The notes under the pieces: model-generated
What the model was told of the DNA's origin: nothing
The model's input: the letters and a program-made list of their open reading frames with translations, nothing else
The model's database searches: none
Position numbers and translations under genes: made by a program
Source: Tieghemostelium lacteum
Lineage: Eukaryota > Evosea > Eumycetozoa > Dictyosteliales > Raperosteliaceae
DNA length: 64,000 bases
Reading direction: 5' to 3'
NCBI GenBank assembly: GCA_001606155.1
Contig: LODT01000042.1
Location: 476,963-540,962, forward strand
Part shown: positions 53,367-63,814 of the stretch, piece after piece
Layout of the letters: the number at the start of each line of letters is the position of its first letter
Numbering within the stretch: position 1 is the first letter of the stretch

Positions 53367-53682
53367 CTTTTTGTTTATTTAAATATTGTTTTAGATTAAT
53401 AAAAAATTAATGAAGAAACTCATTTGATTTACTTTTTATGGGATATATATGATTGGTACTTGAGTTTATACTAAAACCAAAACTTTTAATTTTTTTTTTT
53501 AGTTTGAACGAATTTCATGGAAAATAAACAATTATTGGGGAAATTAATTAGAAAATTAATTAATTACAATAATAACAAAGGGATCTTAACCCATTTATAG
53601 ATCTACTGGTTAAGATATTTAAATTTTGGGTCTAATCAGAGAATTAAACATTTACTATTTTTGTTTTAACATACGATCCGAA
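53367..53682. other. Intergenic with a 9 bp hairpin
   Basis: This is the protease promoter side and the far end of the transposon-like gene. A perfect inverted repeat, ATCTTAACC at 53583-53591 and GGTTAAGAT at 53608-53616, encloses 16 bases. No terminal inverted repeat that matches it was seen at the other end of the transposon-like region. Confidence 0.4.
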
Positions 53683-54349
53683 TTAAAAATTGGTGGGTTT
53701 ATTATTTATGTTGATGTTGGTTTGACACAAATAAAGAGATTTATAATCTACCAAATCATTAAATGAATATGGTTTTGGAATATAAATATTGTCATTTTCA
53801 ATTCTTGATATTTTTAATTGTATAGTCTCATTCAGAGAAGACTGAATTACTACTTCTGTTACTAATTCTATTACCCTTGAATGTTCGTCTTTAGCTTTAA
53901 TTATAGTACACTCTGTAATATATCCTGATTGCCAAATGTTTGTTCCTAAATTGAATGATACTAGAGTTTTTTGTTCTTTTATTTTCCTAAATTCTTCAAC
54001 AGTTATATAAGGTATTTCTTTAATAATGTGGAATATAGAGCAAATAGGGTAGTGTGATCAACATAATTCTTATTAATTTTCAATAACTGATAGGTTTTAA
54101 TTTTCTCTATGAACCTAATTGTAATTAATTTTGTGATCAAATTGATATTTAGTATAATTGCTCTCCAAAATGTTTTATTGAACGCTCCAGGTTCATCTGA
54201 TAATACTTCTACGAATGGTATATCTGTATTACTAAAATCTTTAATATGAGAAATGAAAATAATATTATCACTGTTTTTTGATTGTTTAATTGTTCTTTTC
54301 TTCAAATTTGCAGATCCAACAGATGGTTTAGAATCTACTATATCCATAA

Positions 54350-54389
<40 letters not shown>

Positions 54390-57145
54390 GTAATTTGTTA
54401 ATATTAATTTGATTTGTGTTCTCTGATATTTTGAAATTAAATGTTGTGATTGCAATGAATGATATAATGGGTCAATATGATTTTCTAAGTCTACGTTTTT
54501 TACAATATATTCTATAAAAAATAACATATATACTCCACAATCTATAAGGTTATCTTGTTGTGGGGGGATGGATATTGTTCCACGTAATAAATGAAGTATC
54601 AATTCCCCAGTGTTCAAATGCAATTTGGGTAAAGACGTTCAAATATATATTTGGTATCTGTGATTTATACATTGAGTCAATATATGCTATCTTACATGTT
54701 TCTTTTAACAATGTAATTACAATTAAACTCCAATGATTCTCTTGATGGTTTGTGGGGAAAATGAGTATAGATTTTCCTTCCATTTTTGATCTAATGTTAT
54801 ATACATTGTTCTTGTATATAGAATTATCCTCATTGGAATTAATTATACGGGTAGTTAATAGAGGATCGCAAATAAAAATTTTATCATTTATGGCTGGAAA
54901 GAAATGAGTTAGATTATTTTTTTTTTTTTTTTTTTTTTTTAGATATTTCATTCTTACTTTGTATAACACCAAACAACAGCGTCATTTAAATATTTTCCAT
55001 CATCTAAACAATTTATATCATAATCGGTCAAAATATTTCCTTTTTCATCGTTATAAACAATTTTGGGTTTAGCATCCATTTCTAAAGTTTGAAAATCATT
55101 TTGGTCTAAAGATGTTAAACAGAGATCTATTACTGTATCCTCATAAGTATCCATTGGTTGGACTAGAACAGTCATGGTCAGTCTTTTCAAAAAATATTGT
55201 ACTGGAATTAAATACATTTGTTGATTGATTATTAACCAATTGGTCAATTACTGGATTCAAAGTATTGGTATATATTGGTTGGTACTGACTAGAACGTTCT
55301 GAGATTGAACTAGAAAAGTACTGATGGTCTTGATTATTACTATTTTGGAATTGATCAAATTCAATGATACTTGGTTGGTGAATTGGAGTAGAATCATTTG
55401 GTGGTGGTGGTGGTGGAGGTACTCCATTGTCAACATGAAGAGGAAAAACTATTGAATCTCTATGACAGTCGAATGATACCTCATCTGAGTCTGTGGATAA
55501 AGCTGGTGATGATATTTGATCGATTGATAAAGAGTTACTAACTAAATAAGTTAATATTCTCTCAAGTTTATCAAGATCAAAATTAAAATTATCAGAATTT
55601 CTTTTAAAATAAATTTTAAATGAATCAATTGACCACCCATAATTCTTTAAAATAAACAATATATGTTTACAGGCTTTTTTTTGATAAATTGTCTTAAAGG
55701 CTCCACAACCACATGTTATTGTATTGTTGGAAATAAGAATTTTATAAAGACCTCTGGTACCTTGAATTTTAACAACCAAATCAGAACTTTCTTTCTCTAG
55801 AGAATGAATTGATAAACATTTCTCATCTTCATTATATTTATTAATAAGAGTATCTATTACTGACATATTTACCTCTGGGTACGAATATTCTTCATCTTGT
55901 TTTGTTTTTGATTCTTCAAATTCCATGTCTACGTTATCTTCAGGTATTGGAACATCAATAACTTCTTGTTGAAATAGAATATCAACTGTTGTTTTGGACA
56001 CTTGATCTTTGTTCCATTCATATTTATTGTAGGATCCTTTAATGTCTTGGAAAAACCCAGAGTTCTTTTCTTTTAATTTGCTGATACGAATAAATTTGCA
56101 TACCAATTGAAACAGTAAAGAATTGGGTCTGTTATTGGTTGAATGTATTCTATTTGATTTGGTAATTTTATGAGAACCTGTATTTAAATATAATTATATT
56201 TATTAAATAATTTAATTATAAATATATTGTGTAATAAAAGAATATAATGGGGAATTGTACTTACTTTCAATTGAGAAATTAGCATATCTCTCAATTGGTC
56301 CATATTGTTCTAAATAAAATCCATAATGACAAATGAATATATGGAGATATGTTGAAACATTTTGCTCTCCAAATACTCTATTGAAATTAGATCCAAAAGC
56401 CAATGATAACTTCTCCCATTCTTGTTTAGTTGTTTTTTTATTAATTGCTATATTGACAAGTGTTTCTAGTTGGTTGAATAAAAGTTTCCAATTTTGTATA
56501 ACCATAATGTCCACAACACCTTTATCTTGAAAATATTTGAACAAATGATCCCTATTTTGTAAAATTTTAATACATAGTTCGTGATTGAGTCTGGAGTTTC
56601 TAAAAACTTCTAATATTCCTATTGAAGATTTATCAGGATTTAAAGATACATTCATATTTTCTTTGAAAATAAAACTTATTTCTTTTTGATCTAAGTATTT
56701 ATTTTTGGATTTATAATAACTATTTGATTGTATCAATATCAATCTTATAAATAGTTTTATAATTGACATTGTACAATGTAAAGAATCTGGAATAATCCTT
56801 TCCATCTTAATGGATCTAAATATTGGAGGATACTAAAGTTAATGTTGTTTAATATTAGTATTGATTTAAACTTTAAATAAGCAATATTATAATATATACT
56901 TTATGTCCAAAGTTTAAAATGGCTCTATTACTACTATCAACTTTAAAATTTACATCTCTGAGTTGATTAGGCTTAGAAAAGTTATCAATACAATGTTCGT
57001 GATTATGTATATCATCTTTCTTAACATTGCACCAACTACATCTGAATGTTGATGAGCCTCGAAAGACTTCATATAAACCTAATGAAACCAATAGGAAAGC
57101 CATGTCACACACCATAACTATATTAAATCTGTATTTCAAATATCC
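53683..57145 (-). pseudogene. Transposon-like gene: transposase-like core, SWIM finger and Ulp1 protease, frameshifted
   Basis: On the minus strand, from 57145: VMVCDMAFLLVSLGLYEVF, CSWCNV, HEHCID, then after an intron (56867-56846) YPPIFRSIKMERIIPDSLHCTM, which resembles a core found in uncharacterised transposase-like proteins of several eukaryotes. After a second intron (56255-56180) comes a SWIM finger, TCGCGAF...KKACKHILFIL, a Pro run, and a Ulp1 protease: GKYLNDAVVWCY, HWSLIV, YIDSM, and QQDNLIDCGVYML with the catalytic His, Asp, Gln and Cys. A further domain continues to 53683. The frame breaks near 55180, at a C6 run at 54562-54567 and near 54050, so it is inactive. Its 5' end is cut by an LRR fragment. 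Confidence 0.6.
54917..54940. repeat. T24 homopolymer
   Basis: A run of 24 T lies between the SWIM and Ulp1 parts of the transposon-like gene, apparently within an intron that starts GTAAGA and ends CTTTCCAG on the minus strand. Length of such a run is uncertain in any assembly. Confidence 0.85.
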
Positions 57146-57698
57146 CTATTAAAGTCTTTAATTTACAATTCTTTAAATCACCAACCATTTCATTTGTAAT
57201 TCTCGGACTTTTTAATTTTAAATTGGTGATACAATCAGCAAAGTATCGATAAGATCTAACAGTTTCAGATACATTTCTTAAAAAATAACTAAATTTTTCT
57301 AAGTTTTTTATTAATCCTTTGAACAAATGGATCAAATATCGATTCGAATACCTGATTAATTTCAGTCATCTCCAATGACCTTAAATTATAGTTCTCTACC
57401 AATGTACCAACACTATTTAATATAAATGCAATATCAAATTCTTGAACTGAATCTAAAACCAATTTTCTTAAATTTGGTAACCAATATTCATACTGACATT
57501 TAATATCTCTAAATATATTTATATTACTATTATTTGGTGAATATGATATCTTTATCTTTTTAGTATTACTAGTTAAATAATGATAAGATTTAATTCTATT
57601 TTCAAGTTGTTTATCTGTTATCTGTTGTTTTTGTTGTTGCTGATATTCTATAAATGATTGTACTTTAAAATATTTATCTAATGGCCAAAATATTTTTT
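57120..57698 (-). pseudogene. Fragment of an LRR (F-box/LRR-like) protein
   Basis: A minus-strand frame starting WPLDKYFKVQSFIEY has no ATG and follows a stop, so its 5' end is lost. It holds LRR-like text (YEYWLPNLRKLVLDSV, NYNLRSLEMTE) until a stop after INKKLRKI; dropping one A from an A6 run near 57310-57315 continues it as NLEKFSYFLRNVSETV and VRSYRYFADCITNLKLKSP, ending at 57123. It meets the transposon-like gene at 57120-57145. Wording and Leu spacing resemble the F-box/LRR genes nearby. Confidence 0.5.
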
Positions 57699-58283
57699 AT
57701 TTTACTTTCCTCACAATATACATTTCTTCTCCATCTTATTTATAATTCTTTTTGTTTGTTCATCTAACTCACAAAATTTATTTCCACACACTCCCCGAAT
57801 CAGTGATAATAAATAATGTGACATACTTCAGTGATAAAAATGTAGCTTATGTTGTTGAGCAATGTTTACTCTCAATGTTATGTACAAACCAATTAAAACC
57901 TTTAACTTTACCATTCAATAAAGATGGTAACACTTACATGTAGGGATTAATGAAAATTGGAATCCCAACCCAATTCCAAATCCAATCCAACCTATAAATA
58001 TCTTGTAGTTGATTTAGCAACTGATAAAATGAATGAATTAACTCAACAAGGTTCAAATAAATATTAAATTAAATATTTTTATATACAATTGTTCACCTAT
58101 TTTTCTTATTTTTGTTTTAGTACCATGAAAGACTTGAACTGTTAAATACAACAAATTTTTGTGCAAAAAAAACATAATTGTGTTGGATAGATATTTTTAT
58201 TTAATCAATTTTCAGAGTCTTTGGAAAAATTTTTTTTAAATATATCAAATCATTTCAATTGCAGTTAATTAATATCTCTAAAA
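57699..58283. other. Intergenic with gene debris
   Basis: A 63-codon plus-strand frame at 57752-57943 (LPESVIINNVTYFSDKNVAYV) looks protein-like but has no recognised family and is followed by the copied piece at 58014-58127. No intact gene is visible. Confidence 0.4.
58014..58127 (+). repeat. Second copy of the ankyrin-TPR gene 3' end
   Basis: It matches 44251-44363 over its full length: TTAGCAACTGATAAAATGAA, the stop region and 65 bp of 3' flank to TACCATG. Differences are a one-base loss that breaks the coding frame (GGTTTCAAA to GGTTCAAA), two extra T and about three substitutions. Confidence 0.85.
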
Positions 58284-58898
58284 ATGTTGTTGTCGACTAC
58301 TGGTAAAGCTCTATCATTAACAAGTAAATTGTTATTTCAAAAATTGAAAATGGATGTCAATTCATTGATTCCAACTTCAGATAACAGTGACTATGATGAA
58401 AAAAAGTTTGTTGGTAGAAAGATTCTATTAATATCAATGTAATTATTCAATTCACTATTCAATTTTAACTTTATGAATAATCTTCAAGTTTTTAACACTC
58501 TTCTTTTAAATAAATACAGAACTAGAGCAACTGTATTTGATGCATATGATTCAAACGGTTTAGCTGATCCATATGTAAGAGTAAAGAATAATGAAGGTAA
58601 ATTATTATTTAGTACACCAGTTGTCTCAAAGACACTTGAACCAAAATGGACAGAAACCTATGAAATTTCATTACAAGATACTGTTGATTCTTTGACTATT
58701 GAAATTTTAGATAAAGATATGTTGGTTGATGATTTTATTGGTAAAGGTACATTCGATTACTACCAAATCAGAAAAGAGCCACTCAGATACAAATTAGAAA
58801 AAGATATTCTCACCTACAAAAAAGATGGTGACCATGATCCAAGTGCTTCTGTCCATGTGACTATAATTGAACCATGTTATTATAACCCTGATATTTAA
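58284..58898 (+). CDS. C2-domain protein
   Basis: Exons 58284-58438 and 58520-58898 give 177 residues. The join makes GRKILLISITRATVFDAYDSNG from a split Ile codon. One C2 domain fills residues about 42-165: DAYDSNGLADPYVRVKN, TPVVSKTLEPKWTETYE and IEILDKDMLVDDFIGKG, with the Asp residues of the calcium loops (DSNGLADP, DKDMLVDD) present. Small single-C2 proteins bind membranes in a calcium-dependent way. The N-terminal 40 residues (LLSTTGKALSLTSKLLFQKLK) are unlike the family; a Met at 58350 is an alternative start. Confidence 0.88.
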
Positions 58899-59010
58899 TA
58901 AAGCACACCGATTTGTACAATTAATTTTATCTAAACTAAAACTAAAATCTTTTTTTTTTCATTTCTTGGTCCAAACTTTTGATCCCTTCACTTGCAGAAC
59001 AAAGATAATA

Positions 59011-60714
59011 ATGAAAATTGATATTCTACCAAATATTATTATCGTAAAGATTTTAAATGAATTTGTTAAAAGTGATTTTAATATAGACAATAAATTAGCT
59101 AGACTAGAGATTGTATCAAAAAATTGGAGAGAAAACATTCTACCAAAGTTAACATTACCATTTACACCAAAAATCTATATAAATAGTATTGGACATGATC
59201 CTAATGAAGTAGTTGATATATTAGGTAATCTAAAGTTAATCCATGAATCTGATCAATTAATTCATAAATACAAAAACCTAACATTTTCTGGAAATTTAAA
59301 GTGTTATTACAAATCTCTAGATTCAATAGAAAGTTATTGTGTATCTGATTTTATAACAAAAAGTGAAAAAGACACAGAGACACAATCAGTATTGTCTATT
59401 TATAGACAATTACTGCTACCAATGAAAAATCTAACTACATTAACCCTTTCAAGGATAAGTAACTTTCACTTGTTCTCTACAATTGATCAGGAATTTACAG
59501 AATGGTTTCAGAAATTGAAAAGAGTGACATTAATACTCAACAATGGTACTGATTTTGAAGGAATTATATCATTGTTAAAAATCACTAATTTGAAATCATT
59601 ATCTTTGGTATCTTTAGATGGAGTAAATAGTAACCCACTACAACTATCTCAATTAAAGTCACTAGAATCACTACATTTATCATCGATATCTATAAGTAAC
59701 TCAGAATTAAATGAGATTATAACTAATCTGCCTAAACTGAATGATTTATCACTGTTTTTCTCTGTAAATTTAGGTGATGATATGGAGATTCATGATATAA
59801 TTACCTTACTAGCACCTAATGAAACATTAGAGACAATTACATTGTGTTATCCAGTGAATAGAATGAATAATAATAAGTTTACCAATTTAGTAAATTTCCT
59901 CAACCAGAACAAAAGTTGTAAATTACTTAGTATCAGCTATGGTAACATAATTCCAAATGAGTACTATCATTGTACACCAAATTGCCAAACCTCAATACAA
60001 AACAAAACTATTAACAAACTGATAATCAATGATGAATCACTCTATATGTCATTAGTAAAACTCTGGAGAGAATTTCCATTGTCTGCGTTTACTGTAAATA
60101 GAATTACTGATCTTCCTATAAATCCAATCAATATAACTCGTCTAACTATCACTGATCAAGGTAAAGATGGTTTTATATTACTAGATACCACCGTGAATAT
60201 GTTTGCTCCAAAACTACAATACCTTAAATGTACCACCAATGACAAGAAAATTGTAAAAACTATAGAATCATCTTGTAAAATATTAGAAGAATTTGAAATC
60301 TTCAGTAACTCATTGGATATACTCAGAAAGATTTTAAAAATGAATCATCCAACACTAAAAAGTTACATACATAATGGTTTATCAGAATTCCAATTAAGTA
60401 AGATAAAGAGTGAATTGTCCAAAAATCGAAATCTAACCAACTTGCAAATACGTTTTGCAAATACATCACATTTCTCATTGCCATCTTATTGTACTACACT
60501 ATTTCTAATATTAGAAACCACAAGATTAAAATCCCTCTCCATTGAAAACATTCAATTCTCCTCTGTTGAACCTAATATAAAAAGATTGATAGAACAATTT
60601 AGATTTTTCCTTTCAAGAAAGTCAAATTGTTTTATAAAATTAAATCTATTTGGCAATTCTATAATTGCTCAACAAATCAATAAGATATTAATAAATTATG
60701 ATATTCAAACTTAG
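59011..60714 (+). CDS. F-box/LRR protein
   Basis: The open frame extends further left, into the end of the C2 gene, but the first Met in a sensible position is 59011: MKIDILPNIIIVKILNEFV...LARLEIVSKNWRENILPKL is an F-box (LP at the start, sKxW at the end). The 567-residue protein then has irregular leucine-rich repeats: MKNLTTLTLSRISNF, LKSLSLVSLDGV, LKSLESLHLSSISIS and LPKLNDLSLF. It is probably an SCF substrate receptor; the target is unknown. It starts 112 bp after the C2 gene stop and is followed by a sister gene. Confidence 0.78.
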   Translation: MKIDILPNIIIVKILNEFVKSDFNIDNKLARLEIVSKNWRENILPKLTLPFTPKIYINSIGHDPNEVVDILGNLKLIHESDQLIHKYKNLTFSGNLKCYYKSLDSIESYCVSDFITKSEKDTETQSVLSIYRQLLLPMKNLTTLTLSRISNFHLFSTIDQEFTEWFQKLKRVTLILNNGTDFEGIISLLKITNLKSLSLVSLDGVNSNPLQLSQLKSLESLHLSSISISNSELNEIITNLPKLNDLSLFFSVNLGDDMEIHDIITLLAPNETLETITLCYPVNRMNNNKFTNLVNFLNQNKSCKLLSISYGNIIPNEYYHCTPNCQTSIQNKTINKLIINDESLYMSLVKLWREFPLSAFTVNRITDLPINPINITRLTITDQGKDGFILLDTTVNMFAPKLQYLKCTTNDKKIVKTIESSCKILEEFEIFSNSLDILRKILKMNHPTLKSYIHNGLSEFQLSKIKSELSKNRNLTNLQIRFANTSHFSLPSYCTTLFLILETTRLKSLSIENIQFSSVEPNIKRLIEQFRFFLSRKSNCFIKLNLFGNSIIAQQINKILINYDIQT

Positions 60715-61277
60715 ATCATGATTAAAAAAAACTTAAAAATCACGGATCAAGGGGATTAATTTATAAAATAATATATGTGAAATTCATTTTATCTTTAAAT
60801 AATATTTGATTATTATTATTATTCTGAATTGGTTTAGATTTATTTTTGTTGATATTAATTATTTCTAAGGTTTTCTCCTTTTTCATCTCATGAATTATTT
60901 CATTAAATATTAATTAAGTTATTTTTTTTTAAGGAGGCGGTTCTTTAAATATATAAGTAGACACCATCCCATAAACATTTATTAGACCATGTACATTTCC
61001 TTAATTTTTGTCATTTCAGTGAAAATTTGGCCCATTTAAACTCTCATTCTCCATTACTTTTATTTCTACAACACCTATAGCAACCATATTTGTATTTTTT
61101 TAACAACCAATCTTTTTGGTTATATCAATAGATAGCACTAAATTGTAATATTCATCAAAAAGAATATTTTTCCCATTTTACAGTTTAAAAAAAATATAGA
61201 GATTTTATTTCAAATTAAAGATAATTTAAATTGGTTTAATTATTATTCTTTTTGGAATTTTTAATTGTATTTAAGTA
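60715..61277. other. Intergenic, no gene seen
   Basis: These 563 bp lie between two tandem F-box/LRR genes. A locally GC-richer stretch (AAGGAGGCGGTTC, 60930-60942) stands out against the AT background, but no fold or coding frame supports an RNA or protein gene. Confidence 0.4.
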
Positions 61278-62921
61278 ATGCTTCCTCATTATTTAATTAA
61301 AAATATATTAGAAGAATATTTAAATTCAATATCTCTTCATACAGATTTTAAAAGAATAATTAGTGAAAAGTTATCTCTAATTTGTAAAGAGTGGAATAGT
61401 AAAATTCTACCACTGATTAATTGTAAAAAGAAAATGCAGTTATCATCTGTTGATCAATTGAAGTCACCTAAATTGGATTTGTTGGTTAGATATGGAATAG
61501 ATGTACCAGTAACACTACTTTGCAGAAAACAAGTATTAGATTTTAAAGAGATTACAAATGAGCACAGTCTATGCCTACACATGATCAGAGAGATATTGTG
61601 TCTAAATAACAGAGATCAAGCTTTTAAAGGTGAATTAAACTATGAAAATTCATTCTCACATTGGCTAGCACTTAAGAATCTAATAACTCTATCTATACAT
61701 TCTATAAAGATTGATTTTCATTGTATTAATGGGAATCAACAAATAGAGAATCTATTCCTGTCTTTAGAGAGTTTAAAATTGCATTCAAATTCTAATGGTT
61801 CAGAATTCAATGGGATAGATGAACTATTTGTTATTCTATCTAAGTCTGTGAAACTCAGAAACCTATCACTTATAAACAAATCTCATCCTTTTGGTCATAA
61901 GTGTTTACATCTAATTCCAATGTTTAAATCTATTTATTCACTGACACTATCTGCCTATGAACTGTCAAGTGAAACATTGATAAAAATCATCACACATTCT
62001 AGTGCACTTAAACAATTGATTTGTAGTGATTTATCATTTATTGATAACTCTATAGAAATTGCTTATCAGAAAATTTTCCAAACATTATCCACAGATAAGA
62101 AATTATCTACTATATATTTTAGGATATCAAGTTTGGGTATTGAAGTTGATGAATATATTGTTAATTTCTTTAACCAAAACAACTCATGTAAAGACTTTGG
62201 ATTTTATAATGGTTCCAACCCCGCTCCAAAACATTCACAAGATATCAAGTCTATCACAGATAGTAAAAACTATAAAATCATAAATAATAGTATAGAAAAG
62301 TTGGTTATAAGCACTATGGATTCTGTAACTATAGAAAACTATATACATTGGTGGCAATATAATTGTTCTATTAAAACATTAGTTTTAGAAAACCTTCATA
62401 GCCTCATTGAACACATTTTTGAAATGAAATCTCTTCAAGATATCCAATTACTAAATTTTAATAATTTAGAGAGTCTAGATAACATTGTCACATTAATTAC
62501 ATACAATATGAAATCACTAAAAAACCTACGATTCAGTTCACTATATGGTTTGGAGATATATGAAAGTCTAAAGTTAAATGACCATATTAAGGTTCTTCAT
62601 ATGAAATATACGGTTATAGAAATGTGGAACCCTATAATTTTAGAAACCTTGCAAAAACTTAATCATCTACAGATAATATTTACCCAAATTTCAAATTCTG
62701 CTAAAATATTTCCTCTACTCGTTCAATTATTAGAACAAAATCAAAATCTTAGTGCAATTGAGGTTGTTGGACTTGTATATTTTTCCAACCCAACTACTTA
62801 TCAGTTGATTGAATTGAATAATATTTTTAAGAGAAAATATACACAATTTCAGACCTTGAAAATAGGTTGTGATTGTAATAATTTTAAAAATTTATTACAA
62901 AGTTATGGTATTCAATTTTAG
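61278..62921 (+). CDS. F-box/LRR protein
   Basis: The 547-residue single-exon protein opens MLPHYLIKNILEEYLNSI...SLICKEWNSKILPLI, an F-box of the same build as in the gene before it. Leucine-rich repeats follow: LKNLITLSIHSIKID, LESLKLHSN, VKLRNLSLINKS, MKSLKNLRFSSLYGLEI and LNHLQIIFTQIS. Total length, F-box position and repeat style match the gene at 59011-60714, so the two are probably tandem duplicates that have diverged widely. A role as SCF receptor is inferred. Confidence 0.78.
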   Translation: MLPHYLIKNILEEYLNSISLHTDFKRIISEKLSLICKEWNSKILPLINCKKKMQLSSVDQLKSPKLDLLVRYGIDVPVTLLCRKQVLDFKEITNEHSLCLHMIREILCLNNRDQAFKGELNYENSFSHWLALKNLITLSIHSIKIDFHCINGNQQIENLFLSLESLKLHSNSNGSEFNGIDELFVILSKSVKLRNLSLINKSHPFGHKCLHLIPMFKSIYSLTLSAYELSSETLIKIITHSSALKQLICSDLSFIDNSIEIAYQKIFQTLSTDKKLSTIYFRISSLGIEVDEYIVNFFNQNNSCKDFGFYNGSNPAPKHSQDIKSITDSKNYKIINNSIEKLVISTMDSVTIENYIHWWQYNCSIKTLVLENLHSLIEHIFEMKSLQDIQLLNFNNLESLDNIVTLITYNMKSLKNLRFSSLYGLEIYESLKLNDHIKVLHMKYTVIEMWNPIILETLQKLNHLQIIFTQISNSAKIFPLLVQLLEQNQNLSAIEVVGLVYFSNPTTYQLIELNNIFKRKYTQFQTLKIGCDCNNFKNLLQSYGIQF

Positions 62922-62953
62922 TAATAAATAATACTCTTATATCTTTAGAATTA

Positions 62954-63814
62954 TTATTTAAATGAAAATTTATCATTTTTTGTATTGAATAAAGTTGGTA
63001 TTGAATTATCATCAATACCAAATCTCTTTAAAAATAATGTAGTTGCTCTATTTGAATTACCAATAGATTTAATTAACCAAGTGGCAAGTAATTTATCTCT
63101 TTCAAATTCTGATAAATTACCTAGTAGTTGTTTTTGAAAATTTAAATATGCTAATGTCATTCCTACAGCCACACTAACATTTAAACTTTGAACCATTCCA
63201 ACCATATCCAAATAAATTCTTTGATCTGAGTGTTTTAAAACTTCTTTTGAAACACCATTTTTTTCATTTCCAAAAACTATGGCAATCTTTTGATCTTTGG
63301 CAACCATTAATTTGTTATTACTATTGATGCTCTTGGATTCAACTATATCATTAAATATTATATCATTAGTGAATGACAATGCACCTGGTGATAAATCACT
63401 ACTCCAAATAGAGTATCCATTTGATTTTAAATCCTCTACACATTCCAGTGTATTTTTAAATCTTTTAATATCTAACCATCTATGACTACCTTTGGAGACT
63501 GCTGTTAAACCATTAGGTTCATATGTGGCATCCTCATCGATATCTTTATCATATTCATCGATAATTGATAGATTTTGAATACCCATAGCATCACAAGATC
63601 TTATAATTGCACTTATATTACCACCAGATCTTAAATTATCACATACAATAACAAATCTATTGCTTCTCTTTAGTGATACTTCTTTGAATTTTTTTACTCT
63701 TTTAACACTGACAACAGGCTCAATAATTTTTTGTAAACCTTTATAGAACTTATGTACTACATTATTTTTATAATAATTTAGATTTCCCAGTAATCTTATA
63801 TACTGATAATTCAT
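62954..63814 (-). CDS. SpoU/TrmH-type RNA 2'-O-methyltransferase
   Basis: The 286-residue protein has all three SPOUT motifs: NLRSGGNISAIIRSCDAMG (motif 1, Asn and Arg), IVFGNEKNGVS (motif 2) and LDMVGMVQSLNVSVAVGMTLAYL (motif 3), which form the trefoil-knot AdoMet site. The family methylates ribose 2'-OH in tRNA (G18 for TrmH) or rRNA. The layout, with a short basic N-terminus (KKFKEVSLKRSNRF) and a C-terminal helix, is closest to tRNA-type TrmH. Compartment and target nucleotide are not evident; the Tyr/Arg/Lys-rich first 25 residues could target mitochondria. It converges with the F-box gene, 32 bp apart. Confidence 0.92.
   Translation of the reverse strand: MNYQYIRLLGNLNYYKNNVVHKFYKGLQKIIEPVVSVKRVKKFKEVSLKRSNRFVIVCDNLRSGGNISAIIRSCDAMGIQNLSIIDEYDKDIDEDATYEPNGLTAVSKGSHRWLDIKRFKNTLECVEDLKSNGYSIWSSDLSPGALSFTNDIIFNDIVESKSINSNNKLMVAKDQKIAIVFGNEKNGVSKEVLKHSDQRIYLDMVGMVQSLNVSVAVGMTLAYLNFQKQLLGNLSEFERDKLLATWLIKSIGNSNRATTLFLKRFGIDDNSIPTLFNTKNDKFSFK

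Noticed and set aside
54550-54972. Poly-Lys protein across the A/T24 run
   Set aside because: The lysines come from reading through a homopolymer in an apparent intron; only the downstream Ulp1 part is protein-like.
58867-59010. Longer N-terminus for the F-box/LRR protein
   Set aside because: It overlaps the end of the C2-domain gene in another frame and includes a poly-Phe stretch; the F-box begins right at 59011.
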